DNA of 64,000 bases, taken from Thermalbibacter longus (GTDB taxonomy: Bacteria > Chloroflexota > Chloroflexia > Thermomicrobiales > Thermomicrobiaceae). The notes beneath the pieces are model-generated. The model worked only from the letters and a program-made list of their open reading frames with translations, was not told the origin of the DNA and did not search any database. The stretch covers positions 531,835 through 595,834 of the forward strand of contig NZ_JAMSLR010000001.1 of assembly GCF_023806485.1 (NCBI RefSeq), given 5' to 3'. Position numbers and translations under genes: made by a program. Below, piece by piece: positions 35,521-43,897 of this stretch. Every line of letters starts with the position of its first letter. The first letter of the stretch is position 1.

Positions 35521-35823
35521 CTTCCGGTCCCGCCCTTCGTTCCAGACGACCGCCTAGGCCGAGATGCTAGCACCTGCAGGTCTGGAAACCGCTGTGTCGC
35601 GGATGAGTCCAGACGAGGGCGTTGCGGCGGGGCCCGAAGACTGGAGAGCCGCGCTTTCGTTGCTGTCCTCCGTGCTGCGTCCTCCGAGAGACCCGTGTGG
35701 GTTGGGTGCCGGCCCGCCAGGTCTGATCAGGTGAGTACCTGCGGCCGGCTGGCGAGCGCGTCGGGGAGCGAGCGTCGATGCCTGCCGCGACGGGCGGAAA
35801 GCGGCTATACTTGGGACGAGTTG
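35521..35823. other. Intergenic region upstream of tRNA-Leu
   Basis: No protein-coding signal is recognised in this 303-base stretch. TATACT at 35806-35811, 12 bases before the tRNA, is a likely -10; there is no convincing -35. Confidence 0.4.
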
Positions 35824-35908
35824 GCCGGAGTGGCGGAACGGCAGACGCGGCGGTCTCAAAAACCGCTGGGGGGCGACCCCCGTGTGGGTTCGAGTCCCTC
35901 CTCCGGCA
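35824..35908 (+). tRNA. tRNA-Leu (anticodon CAA)
   Basis: The 7-bp acceptor GCCGGAG pairs with CTCCGGC (35901-35907). The anticodon stem GCGGT/ACCGC holds the loop CTCAAAA with anticodon CAA (reads UUG). A long variable arm with a GGGGG/CCCCC stem makes it a class II tRNA, and the T-arm contains GGTTCGAGTCC. The discriminator is A; CCA is not fully encoded. Immediately downstream is a tyrosine recombinase remnant, so this tRNA is the probable integration target of the following island. Confidence 0.93.
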
Positions 35909-35934
35909 CCGATGTAGAAGCGGAAACCAGGCTC

Positions 35935-36177
35935 TCAACGCATGTGGTCTGGGCCCACAGCGGCGGTGTTGCTAGCAATTTTGCTAGCAACCAGCTTGTC
36001 GAGGGTGGCGGCCGCGTCCCGCGCCAGCCCCGGCGTCACGTGGCTGTAGGTGTCGAGCGTGATCTGGATCGTGCTGTGGCCGAGCAGGCTCGCCACCACC
36101 TTCGGGTGCACCCCCTCGCCTAGGAGCAGGCTCGCCGTGGCATGCCGCAGGTCGTGGAACCGCACCCGCGGCGTACC
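35935..36177 (-). pseudogene. Tyrosine site-specific recombinase (integrase), C-terminal remnant
   Basis: About 80 residues of an integrase catalytic domain remain: RVRFHDLRHATASLLLGEGV, then HPKVVASLLGHSTIQITLDT with YSHVTPGLARD. The box II HxxR, the LGHS histidine and the nucleophilic tyrosine (TLDTY) are present, but the whole N-terminal arm-binding and core-binding domains and the box I arginine are gone; the frame reads into unrelated sequence before the DUF499 start at 36300. It lies 27 bases from the 3' end of tRNA-Leu, the usual place for an integrase in an integrated element. It cannot be active. Confidence 0.85.
35968..35991. repeat. 24-base perfect palindrome near the tRNA end
   Basis: Arms GTTGCTAGCAA (35968-35978) and TTGCTAGCAAC (35981-35991) flank a central TT. 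It lies 60 bases from the tRNA 3' end, inside the C-terminal codons of the integrase remnant (encoding VASKIASN). It could be a recombinase or regulator binding site, or a chance product of the repeated Ala-Ser codons. Confidence 0.5.
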
Positions 36178-36299
36178 CCTTGCCTGCGGTCTCGCCTGCC
36201 TTATACTGGGGTCACTCTTACGAGGCGGGCGGGGTATCCCACCGCACCGCCATCCCAACCGGCATACGACCTCAAACCTGCTCATCACGAGGGGGAGAC

Positions 36300-39200
36300 A
36301 TGCGCTCGCTGTACGAGACCTGCGAGCCGCGGGCAGAAGTCCTGCACGGCGAGCTGCGCGAGGAGCTGTTCGCCGCTCGCCTCAAGGACGTGCTCGATGG
36401 CACCGCAGACCCCGTCTACCAGGATCCGGCCGTCTTCTTCGACAACACCTATCCGACTAAGGGCCTAAGCACGATCGTCCGCGAGGTGCTCGGCCGGCTC
36501 ACCGGCCGCGACCCCGGCGCCAACGCCGTGCTCCGCCTGGAGACGCCCTTCGGCGGTGGCAAGACGCACGCGCTCATCGCGCTGTACCACGCGGCCTGCG
36601 GGAGCCCGGCGGCAGCCGCCCTGGTCGCCCCGGAGCTGATCCCGCAGCCGGGCGCCGTGCGCGTCGCGGGCATCGTCGGCTCCGACCTCGACCCGACCGG
36701 CGGCCTCCTCCATCGCGACGTGACGACCTACACGCTGTGGGGCGAGCTCGCCTACCAGATCGGCGGCCTGGCCGGCTACCAGCTCGTAGCCGAGTCGGAT
36801 CGGCACACCAAGGCCGCCCCCGGGAGCGGCCTCCTCGACCAGCTCATCGGTGACCGGCCGACGCTGATCCTGCTCGACGAGATCGCACGTTACCTGCGGG
36901 CCGCTGGCGCCGTGCCGACTGCGACGGGGCGCGGCGACCTGGCCGAGCAGACCGTTGCCTTCCTGCTGTCGCTGCTCGACTTCGCCGCCAGCCGGGAGCG
37001 GGTGGTCGTGGTGCTCACGCTGGCCGACCCGGCCGACGCCTTCGGACGCGAGAGCGAGGAGCTGCGCGAGCGGCTGGCCGAGACGAGGCGGGTCGCCGCC
37101 CGTTCCGAGCGCGTGATCACGCCTGCGGGCGACGACGAGACCGCGCCGATCGTCGCCCACCGGCTGTTCCGGCGCATCGACCGTGAGGCTGCCCGCGAGA
37201 CGGCGGAGACCTACCTTGCCTTCTACCGACGTCTCGCCGAGCAGGGGACGCCGCTGCCACACGAGGTGACCACGACCGAGTACGCCGAGCGCACCGCCCT
37301 CACCTACCCGTTCCACCCGGAGCTTCTCCGGGTGCTGAGCCTGCGGATCGCCACCATCCCCAACTTCCAGCGGACGCGCGGCGCGCTCCGGCTCCTCGCC
37401 CTCGTCGTCCGCCGCCTCTGGGAGCGTCGCCCGCAGCCGCTCGCGCTGATCCACCCGCACCACGTCGACCTGAGCCTGCCGGCGATCGTCGAAGACCTGA
37501 CCAGCCGCCTGGACAGGGCATCGTTCAAGCAGGTGATCGAGGCTGACATCGCCTCCCGGGTAGCCGGCCAGCCGGCCCACGCGCAGGCGATCGACGCCGA
37601 GTTCACCGCTCCCGGGCGCCCGCCCTACGCCCAGCGGCTGGCCACGGCCATCCTGCTCAACAGCCTAGTCCAGGCCCAGGCTGCCGGGATCGAGGAGCCT
37701 GCCCTGCTCTCCGCCGTGCTCGAGCCAGGCGACGACCCGGTGCCGCTCCGGCGGGCGCTCGACCAGCTCCTCGAGCGCTGCTGGTACCTCGCCGACGACG
37801 GCCGCCGCTTCCGCTTCGGCACCGAGGTGCAGCTCCCCAAGCTCATCGCCGACGAGATCGCCGTGGTCGCGGTCACGCTCGCCAAGGCGAAGCTCGAAGA
37901 GCGCATCCGGCAGATCTGGCAGCGGGGCGCGCTGGAGCCGGTCTTCTTCCCCGGTGAGCCCGCCGACGTGCCCGACGACGCCGGGGTACCCAAGCTGGTG
38001 ATCGTCCACTTCGACGCCGCCACCGCCACCTCGGCCGTGCCCGACCCGCCCGAGCTGGTGCGCACGCTCTTCGAGCAGGCCGGCGTGGCCGGCGGCTTCC
38101 GCCGCTACCGCAACAACCTCGTCTTCCTGGTGGCCGACCACGAGCAGCGGGAGGGCTTGGTGGAGCTCGCTCGCCGCTACCTCGCGATCGATCGACTGGC
38201 TGGCGACTCGGCCCGGCTGCGCGACTTCAGCTCTGAGCAGCAGCGACGACTCCGCGAGATGCGCGACCAGGCCGAACTGGAGCTGCGCGTCGGCATCACC
38301 CGGGCCTACCGCTTCCTCTACTACCCGAGCGGCGACGCGCCCCACGGCGCCGTGCCGCTGGCCCGCGAGGTCTTGCCGGCCCAGGATCAGGGGGCGGTCA
38401 AGGGCAACCAGACCGAAGTGGTGGTCAAGATCCTCCGCCAGCTCGAGAAGCTGCGGCTGGCCGACGACAGCCCGCTGCCGGCCGCCTTCGTGCGCGCCCG
38501 GGCCTGGGACGGCCAGCGGGGCCAGGTGAGCACGGAGGATCTGCGCCGTGCCTTCGCCCAGCGCGTCAATCTGCCGATGCTGGCCGACCTCAACCTGCTC
38601 AAGCGGACGATCCGCGAGGGCATCCGCAGCGGCCAGTGGGTCTACTATGCCGCGTCCCGGGGCGAGGCCTACGACGCCGGCTCGCCCGAACCCCCGATCG
38701 AGATCGCCGAGGAGACCTTCCTCTACACGCCGGAGGAGGCGTCCCGCCAGAACCTGCCCCGCGCTGGCCGGCCCGAGCGCGAGCCAGGTGGCGACGTCGA
38801 GCGCTGTCCCGTCTGCGGCAACCCGGTTGACGCCTGTGCCTGTGGGGGCGACGGGCCTGGCTCGGGGGTAGACAAGGTCATCGACCTGCGGGCGTCCGGC
38901 CCGCCTGCCCAGGCGTTCCAGTCGATCGCCGACCGCTGCCGCGACCACCAGGTGGCGCGGCTGGCCCGCCTGCGGGTGAGGCTCGAAGGAGCTGGCCAGG
39001 CGGCGGTGCAGGAGGTACGGTCGCTAGGCATCGCGCTGGGCCAGCTCGGGCGCGGCCGCGCGCGCATCGCGCTCAAGGCCGTGGCCGAGTTCGGCGAGGG
39101 CGAGCTGCTCGACCTCCGCTTCCAGGGGGAGGAGAGCCGCTCGCGGCCCGTTCGGCAGGTACTGGAAAGCCTCGGGCCCCAGGCGCAGGCCCTGACCGCC

Positions 39201-39350
39201 TGGGCCCAGGCCGAGCTGGAGTTCGGGCCGGAGGGCCTCGCGGTCGACGACGAGCTCGGCCGGCTCGCGGAGATGTTCGCGAATCTCCCCTTCGGCAAGC
39301 TGGAGCTGGAGGCGGAGCCGGCGAACGAGCGCGAGGAGGTCGCCTCGTGA
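36300..39350 (+). CDS. DUF499-family ATPase of a predicted antiphage helicase-methylase-ATPase system
   Basis: The 1016-residue protein belongs to the DUF499 group of large P-loop ATPases associated with defence islands. Walker A is ETPFGGGKTHALIALYHAA (about 80-98) and a Walker B-like PTLILLDEIARYL lies at about 183-195. A zinc-ribbon-like CPVCGNPVDACACGG is at about 835-850, and a charged helical C-terminal region follows. ATG 36300 has GAGGGGGA upstream. Its stop overlaps the next gene by four bases. The DUF1156 methylase and PLD-helicase 6-12 kb downstream complete the expected triad. Probable role: ATP-driven recognition or remodelling of foreign DNA. Confidence 0.85.
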   Translation: MRSLYETCEPRAEVLHGELREELFAARLKDVLDGTADPVYQDPAVFFDNTYPTKGLSTIVREVLGRLTGRDPGANAVLRLETPFGGGKTHALIALYHAACGSPAAAALVAPELIPQPGAVRVAGIVGSDLDPTGGLLHRDVTTYTLWGELAYQIGGLAGYQLVAESDRHTKAAPGSGLLDQLIGDRPTLILLDEIARYLRAAGAVPTATGRGDLAEQTVAFLLSLLDFAASRERVVVVLTLADPADAFGRESEELRERLAETRRVAARSERVITPAGDDETAPIVAHRLFRRIDREAARETAETYLAFYRRLAEQGTPLPHEVTTTEYAERTALTYPFHPELLRVLSLRIATIPNFQRTRGALRLLALVVRRLWERRPQPLALIHPHHVDLSLPAIVEDLTSRLDRASFKQVIEADIASRVAGQPAHAQAIDAEFTAPGRPPYAQRLATAILLNSLVQAQAAGIEEPALLSAVLEPGDDPVPLRRALDQLLERCWYLADDGRRFRFGTEVQLPKLIADEIAVVAVTLAKAKLEERIRQIWQRGALEPVFFPGEPADVPDDAGVPKLVIVHFDAATATSAVPDPPELVRTLFEQAGVAGGFRRYRNNLVFLVADHEQREGLVELARRYLAIDRLAGDSARLRDFSSEQQRRLREMRDQAELELRVGITRAYRFLYYPSGDAPHGAVPLAREVLPAQDQGAVKGNQTEVVVKILRQLEKLRLADDSPLPAAFVRARAWDGQRGQVSTEDLRRAFAQRVNLPMLADLNLLKRTIREGIRSGQWVYYAASRGEAYDAGSPEPPIEIAEETFLYTPEEASRQNLPRAGRPEREPGGDVERCPVCGNPVDACACGGDGPGSGVDKVIDLRASGPPAQAFQSIADRCRDHQVARLARLRVRLEGAGQAAVQEVRSLGIALGQLGRGRARIALKAVAEFGEGELLDLRFQGEESRSRPVRQVLESLGPQAQALTAWAQAELEFGPEGLAVDDELGRLAEMFANLPFGKLELEAEPANEREEVAS

Positions 39351-39865
39351 CGGAGGAGTCGACGCGGACGTTCCGCCTGCGCGTCGAGCCACAGGCCGGC
39401 GAGGCAGTGCGGCTGACGCTGTGGCAGCAGCGGCCCCCTGCTCGATCCGGCAGCGCGGGGACAGCCGGGCCGTCTCCGGCCGCGAACGGCCGAGGGCCGG
39501 GGTACCGTCGGCTGGCCACGCTAGAGGGTACGCCGCTCGTCGTCGCGCTCGACCAGGTGCTGGAACTATTGCGCCGCGAGGGCTACCGGGGACTCCGCGG
39601 AGGGGAGCGGCTGCGGGCGGGAGCGGGGCGCGCCGCGGATAACGGGGCGCACGAGTTGCCGCTGGGCGAGACGACCGGCGTGCGACTGGGGCTGCTGTTC
39701 CTGGCGCTCCGGCCCTTGCGGCGGGTCGAGCGGATGGAGCGCGTGGCCGCCGGGGTGCGGTCGATGACGGACGAGGAGGCGTACTACTGGTTCAGCAAGT
39801 GCCTGGCCGCCGGCACCGGCCGCCGGGCGCGGCGGGCCCTCCGGCTCCTGCTCGCTGGGGAGTGA
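39347..39865 (+). CDS. Small partner protein translationally coupled to the DUF499 ATPase
   Basis: The 172-residue protein starts with GTG overlapping the ATPase stop (GTGA). Features are a basic, Pro/Gly-rich region (about 30-55), GTPLVVALDQVLELLRREGY, GVRLGLLFLALRPLRRVERM and SMTDEEAYYWFSKCLAAGTG near the C-terminus. It has no catalytic motif I can identify and no membrane segment. Tight coupling to DUF499 implies a stoichiometric subunit. I recall small uncharacterised proteins in this position in related systems but cannot name the family with certainty. Confidence 0.75.
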   Translation: MTEESTRTFRLRVEPQAGEAVRLTLWQQRPPARSGSAGTAGPSPAANGRGPGYRRLATLEGTPLVVALDQVLELLRREGYRGLRGGERLRAGAGRAADNGAHELPLGETTGVRLGLLFLALRPLRRVERMERVAAGVRSMTDEEAYYWFSKCLAAGTGRRARRALRLLLAGE

Positions 39866-39883
39866 GTAGGCGTCACTCGGATC

Positions 39884-39912
39884 TTGACACCAAGTCAGAG
39901 GGGGCGTATCGT
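39884..39912 (+). promoter_or_regulatory. Strong vegetative promoter candidate inside the defence island
   Basis: TTGACA (39884-39889) and TATCGT (39907-39912) are separated by exactly 17 bases. It would start transcription about 400 bases before the ATG at 40326, suggesting that the Mrr_N-like gene and those downstream form a unit separate from the ATPase pair. Confidence 0.55.
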
Positions 39913-40253
39913 CGACCCGCTCACCGATACAGTCCTAGGTAGAAATGCGTTGGAACCGTGGCCAGTCTGTATCGGCACGAACCTCAAGGCGATGTCGTCG
40001 ACCTTTGCCTCGATTGTGCTGAGGAGTCGTAGTCTTTGTCTCGACAGTGCTCCAGCATTGGATAGCTTGGGAGAGCCGTCTCCGGCTCAGCCTCCGGTCG
40101 AGAGCTCGTCGATTCGATGCAGAGTCAGAAGGACAGAAAAACCGATGCTTTAGATGCACGTGAGCGAACGCGTATCGCACGACGAAGCAACGACGCTCGG
40201 GCGAACTGGCCTTCGACCCGGCGAGTAACCGTTCCTATGGACGTATCGAGGAT
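39913..40253 (+). other. Leader region with protein-like fragments but no intact gene
   Basis: This 341-base stretch has lower GC than the flanks. Short protein-like segments occur (for example VGTVASLYRHEPQGDVVDLC near 39949-40010, and a frame beginning ATG 40154), but each is cut by stops. The frame of the next gene is open from 40164 and reads GELAFDPASNRSYGRIEDVQ before its first possible start, so the region may contain a frame-disrupted extension of that gene. Confidence 0.4.
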
Positions 40254-40901
40254 GTGCAGCGAACTGTCGTCGAGGACGTGGACGCTCTGCTGACCGACCA
40301 CTTCATTGCTCATCGAGGGGCACTCATGGAGCGTAATGAAGTGCTTGTCGCATTCGAGATCTTGTTGGAAGAGATTGAGCAGGTCGCGAATGCGGTTCAG
40401 GAGTCTGGGGCTTCTGCTTTGCGTTCGGGCCGCTACGACGAAGCGGAGGCAGCGATCGAGCATGCCAGACGCTTGGCTGAGTTTCGGGAGCGCGTTAAAT
40501 CGCTGCAGGCTGAGTGGACTCGTCTCACCGGCGCAGCGCCAGTAAAAGTGGCGCGCAGGGCCCCGAGAAGGCGCCTACAGAAGTATCAGCCGCTTTCGCG
40601 TGGACTGAGGACGCCTGAGGCCAGTTTCCGTCGTCCAATTCTCGAATCCCTGGTCGAACTCGGGGGAAGTGCACCGATGGATGTCGTCCTGCAAAAGGTC
40701 GAGGAGAAAATGCGGTCGGTTCTCAACGAGTACGACTATCAGCCGCTTGCCTCAATGCCGAGGGAGCTCCGCTGGAAGAATACCGCTGCTTGGTGCCGGC
40801 TGACGCTCGTCAGAGAAGGACTGCTGAACGGCGATTCACCACGCGGCATCTGGGAGATATCGGACGCTGGACGTCGCGCGCTGGAATCCGGGGAAGTGTA
40901 G
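40254..40901 (+). CDS. Coiled-coil protein with C-terminal Mrr_N-like winged helix
   Basis: The 215-residue product has a helical N-terminal half (about 25-100, NEVLVAFEILLEEIEQVANA and an AEFRERVKSLQAEWTRL heptad-like run), a basic linker (RRAPRRRLQKYQ) and a C-terminal domain with RRPILESLVELGGSAPMDVV, LRWKNTAAWCRLTLVREGLL and SPRGIWEISDAGRRALE. The last part matches the winged-helix domain at the N-terminus of Mrr-type restriction enzymes, but no nuclease domain follows. GTG 40254 is the longest start; ATG 40326 has a better ribosome site (GAGGGG, 5-base spacing). Likely a DNA-binding accessory or regulator of the island. Confidence 0.7.
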   Translation: MQRTVVEDVDALLTDHFIAHRGALMERNEVLVAFEILLEEIEQVANAVQESGASALRSGRYDEAEAAIEHARRLAEFRERVKSLQAEWTRLTGAAPVKVARRAPRRRLQKYQPLSRGLRTPEASFRRPILESLVELGGSAPMDVVLQKVEEKMRSVLNEYDYQPLASMPRELRWKNTAAWCRLTLVREGLLNGDSPRGIWEISDAGRRALESGEV

Positions 40902-41029
40902 TAACCGCGTCTCGCTATCAACGAACTTTCTCGTTCTTGTCCTCGTGGAGAGCAGGTGATAGCTGTGCGGTATCGAGTGATCAGAGCAGCGCCTCACCGA
41001 GACTAGTTCACTCTCGCGTGGAATGACGC

Positions 41030-41772
41030 GTGGCTATGATGCTCAAACTGCCGCTTCTCCGCCGTGACGACGTCCTCGTCGCGCCCGGCCCGTCGCCCTG
41101 GGGTGAGGACGGGGTGTGGCTGGGCCGGCGACACCTGGCCGTCTGGTGGCCCGGCGCGGGCCCGTGGCCCGAAGGCGTCTTCGCCGCCTCCAGTTCGCAG
41201 GAGGACTGGTTCGAGGTCGACCGTGTCCGACCCAGGCGCGCGACCCGGCTCGTCGGCCGGCAGCGCAGGCCGAGCGCGCTCCTGCTCCGGGGCGTCTGCA
41301 CCGAATTCGCGCTCCCGTTTCGGCTCGAGGTGCCGGTGAAGCCCTGCCCGGACGCCGCCGAGGAACTGCGCTTCGACCTCGGGCCGGCTGTCGCGGTGCT
41401 CGACGCCGCAGCGTTCTACGAGGCGGCCCGCCGGGCGATCCTGGCGCAGGGCGGGCGGCAGGCCCGCGGGGTCTTCCTCACCCTCGCGCCTGGCGACGCG
41501 GGGCTGCAGGCGCGCGTCCGGGCGAAGGACGGCGGCGTCGAGGTCGTCCCGCTGCTAGGGGAGCTGCGCACGGGGGGCCGGTGGAGGTGCCGGCGGCGCT
41601 GCCCCGCTGGCTCTGGTGGGCCGGCTACCGCGACGACGTCTACACGCTGACGCGCCCGGCGGTGGGCGGCTGGGGGCTGTGGTGGGGCGGCCCCGAGGTG
41701 GGGCTGGCCGCCCGCGCCTGGGTGGACGACAAGGGGACAGTCGTCCAGCGGCGCCGGCGTCAGGGCAGGTGA
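41030..41772 (+). CDS. Uncharacterised island protein split by a -1 frameshift at a G6 tract
   Basis: Read through a -1 shift at 41572-41577, the gene encodes about 247 residues. The first part (41030-41577) has LPLLRRDDVLVAPGPSPWGE, VDRVRPRRATRLVGRQRRP and a VFLTLAPGDAGLQARVRAKD segment. The second part, one frame back, continues GGPVEVPAALPRWLWWAGYR, then TRPAVGGWGLWWGGPEVGLA and WVDDKGTVVQRR. Read straight, the ORF instead ends at 41650 with a meaningless Arg/Ser/Thr tail. The heptamer G-GGG-GGC fits a -1 slippery site; a sequencing error or true mutation is equally possible. I do not recognise the family. A fragment of its 3' end recurs at 44779. Confidence 0.6.
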
Positions 41773-42078
41773 AATCTTCATCGAAGCGCCTGACACCTGG
41801 GCGGACACGCAACGCGTCAGAGAGGGCTGTCACGCAGCCGGGCGAGATCGGCCAGCAGGGTAGGCTGGTGACCTTGCCCGCAGTGCGACAGCGATTCGGG
41901 ATCGCCGTACCTCGTCGGCCGAGTCGGAGGGGATCGAAAAGGGCGTTCTGAGCCGACGGCGAGTGAGCGAGGGAACGACTCCAGCAGGAGGGGTCGGAGC
42001 GAAGCTCGGAGTGCTCTGCGGGAGGTCAGGAGGCGGCGGTAGCGGTCGACTGGCTCGAGGAGGACGAGGAGGTAGACG
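41773..42078. other. Intergenic region
   Basis: No gene or structured element is recognised in these 306 bases. The last 25 bases provide purine-rich ribosome-binding sequence (GAGGAGG-like) for the 42079 gene. Confidence 0.4.
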
Positions 42079-42585
42079 ATGACCATGTCCAGGCGCCCCC
42101 GTCGAACGTTCACTGAGACAGATCTCCTCGATGGCCTACGAGAGGCATGCTCGCCGGAGTGCTACCGGGCGCTGCTGCCACTCTACAACTGGCTCAAGGG
42201 ACGCGCTCTCCGGTACTGGTTCGGCGGAAGCGAGATTCCCACGGCCAACTTCGCTTTCCTGATCCAGGGGAAAGAGGTCAGAGTGCTCAACCTGAGCCCC
42301 TGGGGATCAGAGGGACAGAAGAAAACGCCTCTGCTCGAGGTGAACTTCAAGAACCTGGTCAACGCGAGCGTCTCGCACGATGTCCTGCGGCGGTTCGCCG
42401 AGCGGCTCGCAGACATCCCGGATCCCGAATTCCAGAAGCGACTCAACCAAACGGGAGAATCTGAATTCCCGAAGGAGCCGAGCATCTGGCTCAACACGGC
42501 GCTGCCGCAGCCCGGGGCCGTCGAGACGATCCAGCGCGCGATCGACGAGCTTCTCTCGTCGGCCTCCGGCACGTCGCGGGCTTGA
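42079..42585 (+). CDS. Standalone version of the C-terminal domain of the adjacent nuclease
   Basis: The 168-residue protein has no named family that I recognise. Its middle and end align by eye with the C-terminal third of the nuclease encoded just downstream: a WLK helix start (LYNWLKGRALRYWFGG against RLIEWLKERYQGVVER), LNLSPWGS against LHFYRWPE, VNFKNL against ITFEYL, RFAERLADIPD against RLADRLRAIPA, and AIDELLSSASGTS against ALDELLADLTGQS. So it is probably a single-domain paralogue of a sensing or binding module. It has a strong ribosome site and lies 73 bases before the nuclease gene. Confidence 0.7.
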   Translation: MTMSRRPRRTFTETDLLDGLREACSPECYRALLPLYNWLKGRALRYWFGGSEIPTANFAFLIQGKEVRVLNLSPWGSEGQKKTPLLEVNFKNLVNASVSHDVLRRFAERLADIPDPEFQKRLNQTGESEFPKEPSIWLNTALPQPGAVETIQRAIDELLSSASGTSRA

Positions 42586-42658
42586 GCCGGGCGGGCGCGG
42601 GGTAACGGGCCTCGCATCGCGGGGGACGGCCGGGCGCCCAGAGGGAAGGAGGGAACGA

Positions 42659-43801
42659 ATGCTCTTAGTGAGGAGGCGCGGTGAGCAAGAGTGGCGCGCG
42701 CCAGGGCTGGGATCGTATTCGGATGAACCAGAGCTCCACCGGGTAATCAAGCAGTCACCTGAACTGCTCCCCTGGCCGGAGAGCGGGCCTGTGGCTCTCG
42801 TTTACGAGTTTACTACCCCGTTCGATTCCTCCGCCGATTTTGTCAGAGTCGATATGTACGGCAATATCATGATCGTGGAGTGCAAGCTCGCAAACGACCC
42901 GGATGCTCGCGCAAAGGTGGTGGGGCAGATCCTGGGCTACGCCGCGTGGCTCCAAGGGATGTCGTACGAGCGATTCGATAGCCGGTTCAGAAGAGGTATC
43001 GGTCGTACGCTCGTCGAGCACTTCGCCACGTCCGCTCCGCAAGGCTGGGATGCGGAGACCTTCCGCCAACAGGTGACCGAGAACCTGGCGGCTGGGCGGT
43101 TCCGGCTCGTCATCGCCCTCGACGCGTTTCCGAAGCAGCTCGCTCAGACCTTGAGCTTCCTATTACGATACACGACGAACGATTTCGACCTTCACGTCCT
43201 CGAGCTGCCTTATTACTCGAACGACGAGATCGAGGTCATCGTCCCCGAAACGTACGCGCAGCAAGACAGCGAGGTCAAGGCACACACCGCCGACCCCGCG
43301 CTCGATCTCTTGGAGGTGTTGCAGTCTTCTTGCTCCCCGGTGGGCTACGACGCTGCCAGGCGCTTGATCGAGTGGCTGAAGGAACGATACCAAGGTGTGG
43401 TAGAACGGGGTACAGGGAAGGACTTCACCGCTAAAGTCAAGATTCCCTTTGGAAACACCAAATTGAGCGTCCTTCACTTTTACCGGTGGCCTGAAATGAC
43501 TGGCCCCTGGCACGTCGCAATCACGTTCGAGTATTTGCGGCCCCGCGCGGCAGAGGAGAAGCTGAAGCGCCTTGCAGACAGGCTTCGGGCGATCCCGGCG
43601 TTCGCAGAGCATCGCGACGTCGAATTTCTTGAACAGTTTCACTTCAAGAAGCGCCCAGGGGTCAAGATCGAAGAGTTCTTGGTTCCTGAGACCTATTACC
43701 AGGTCGTGATCGGCGCGCTCGATGAGCTGCTTGCCGATCTGACCGGGCAATCGGCAGCCGAGGCGGCGCGCTCGTACGGGGATCAGTCCGATCAGACGTA
43801 A
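42659..43801 (+). CDS. RecB-like PD-(D/E)XK nuclease with a C-terminal extra domain
   Basis: The 380-residue protein has a nuclease core at about 45-100: FVRVDMYGNIMIVECKL supplies D65 and the E74-x-K76 pair, and VVGQILGYAAWL gives the QxxxY motif (Q90, Y94) of the RecB family. It resembles DUF91/NucS-type single-strand or branched-DNA nucleases. The C-terminal domain (about 215-375) is shared with the 42079 protein. ATG 42659 is preceded by AGGAGGG at ideal spacing; an upstream in-frame extension to 42380 is antisense-like noise over the previous gene. As the only clear nuclease of the island it is the probable DNA-cleaving effector. Confidence 0.8.
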   Translation: MLLVRRRGEQEWRAPGLGSYSDEPELHRVIKQSPELLPWPESGPVALVYEFTTPFDSSADFVRVDMYGNIMIVECKLANDPDARAKVVGQILGYAAWLQGMSYERFDSRFRRGIGRTLVEHFATSAPQGWDAETFRQQVTENLAAGRFRLVIALDAFPKQLAQTLSFLLRYTTNDFDLHVLELPYYSNDEIEVIVPETYAQQDSEVKAHTADPALDLLEVLQSSCSPVGYDAARRLIEWLKERYQGVVERGTGKDFTAKVKIPFGNTKLSVLHFYRWPEMTGPWHVAITFEYLRPRAAEEKLKRLADRLRAIPAFAEHRDVEFLEQFHFKKRPGVKIEEFLVPETYYQVVIGALDELLADLTGQSAAEAARSYGDQSDQT

Positions 43802-43897
43802 GGCGCTACCGCCAGCGCCGGTGGCGGTGGTGGTCGCGCCCGTCCGAGGATGGCTCCTGCCCAAGGCACTGTTGGAAGTTGAGCAAGAAGGACTCAC

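Noticed and set aside
37665..38948. 427-residue open frame antisense to the DUF499 gene
   Set aside because: Antisense shadow of a well-supported ATPase gene; no ribosome site and biased composition.
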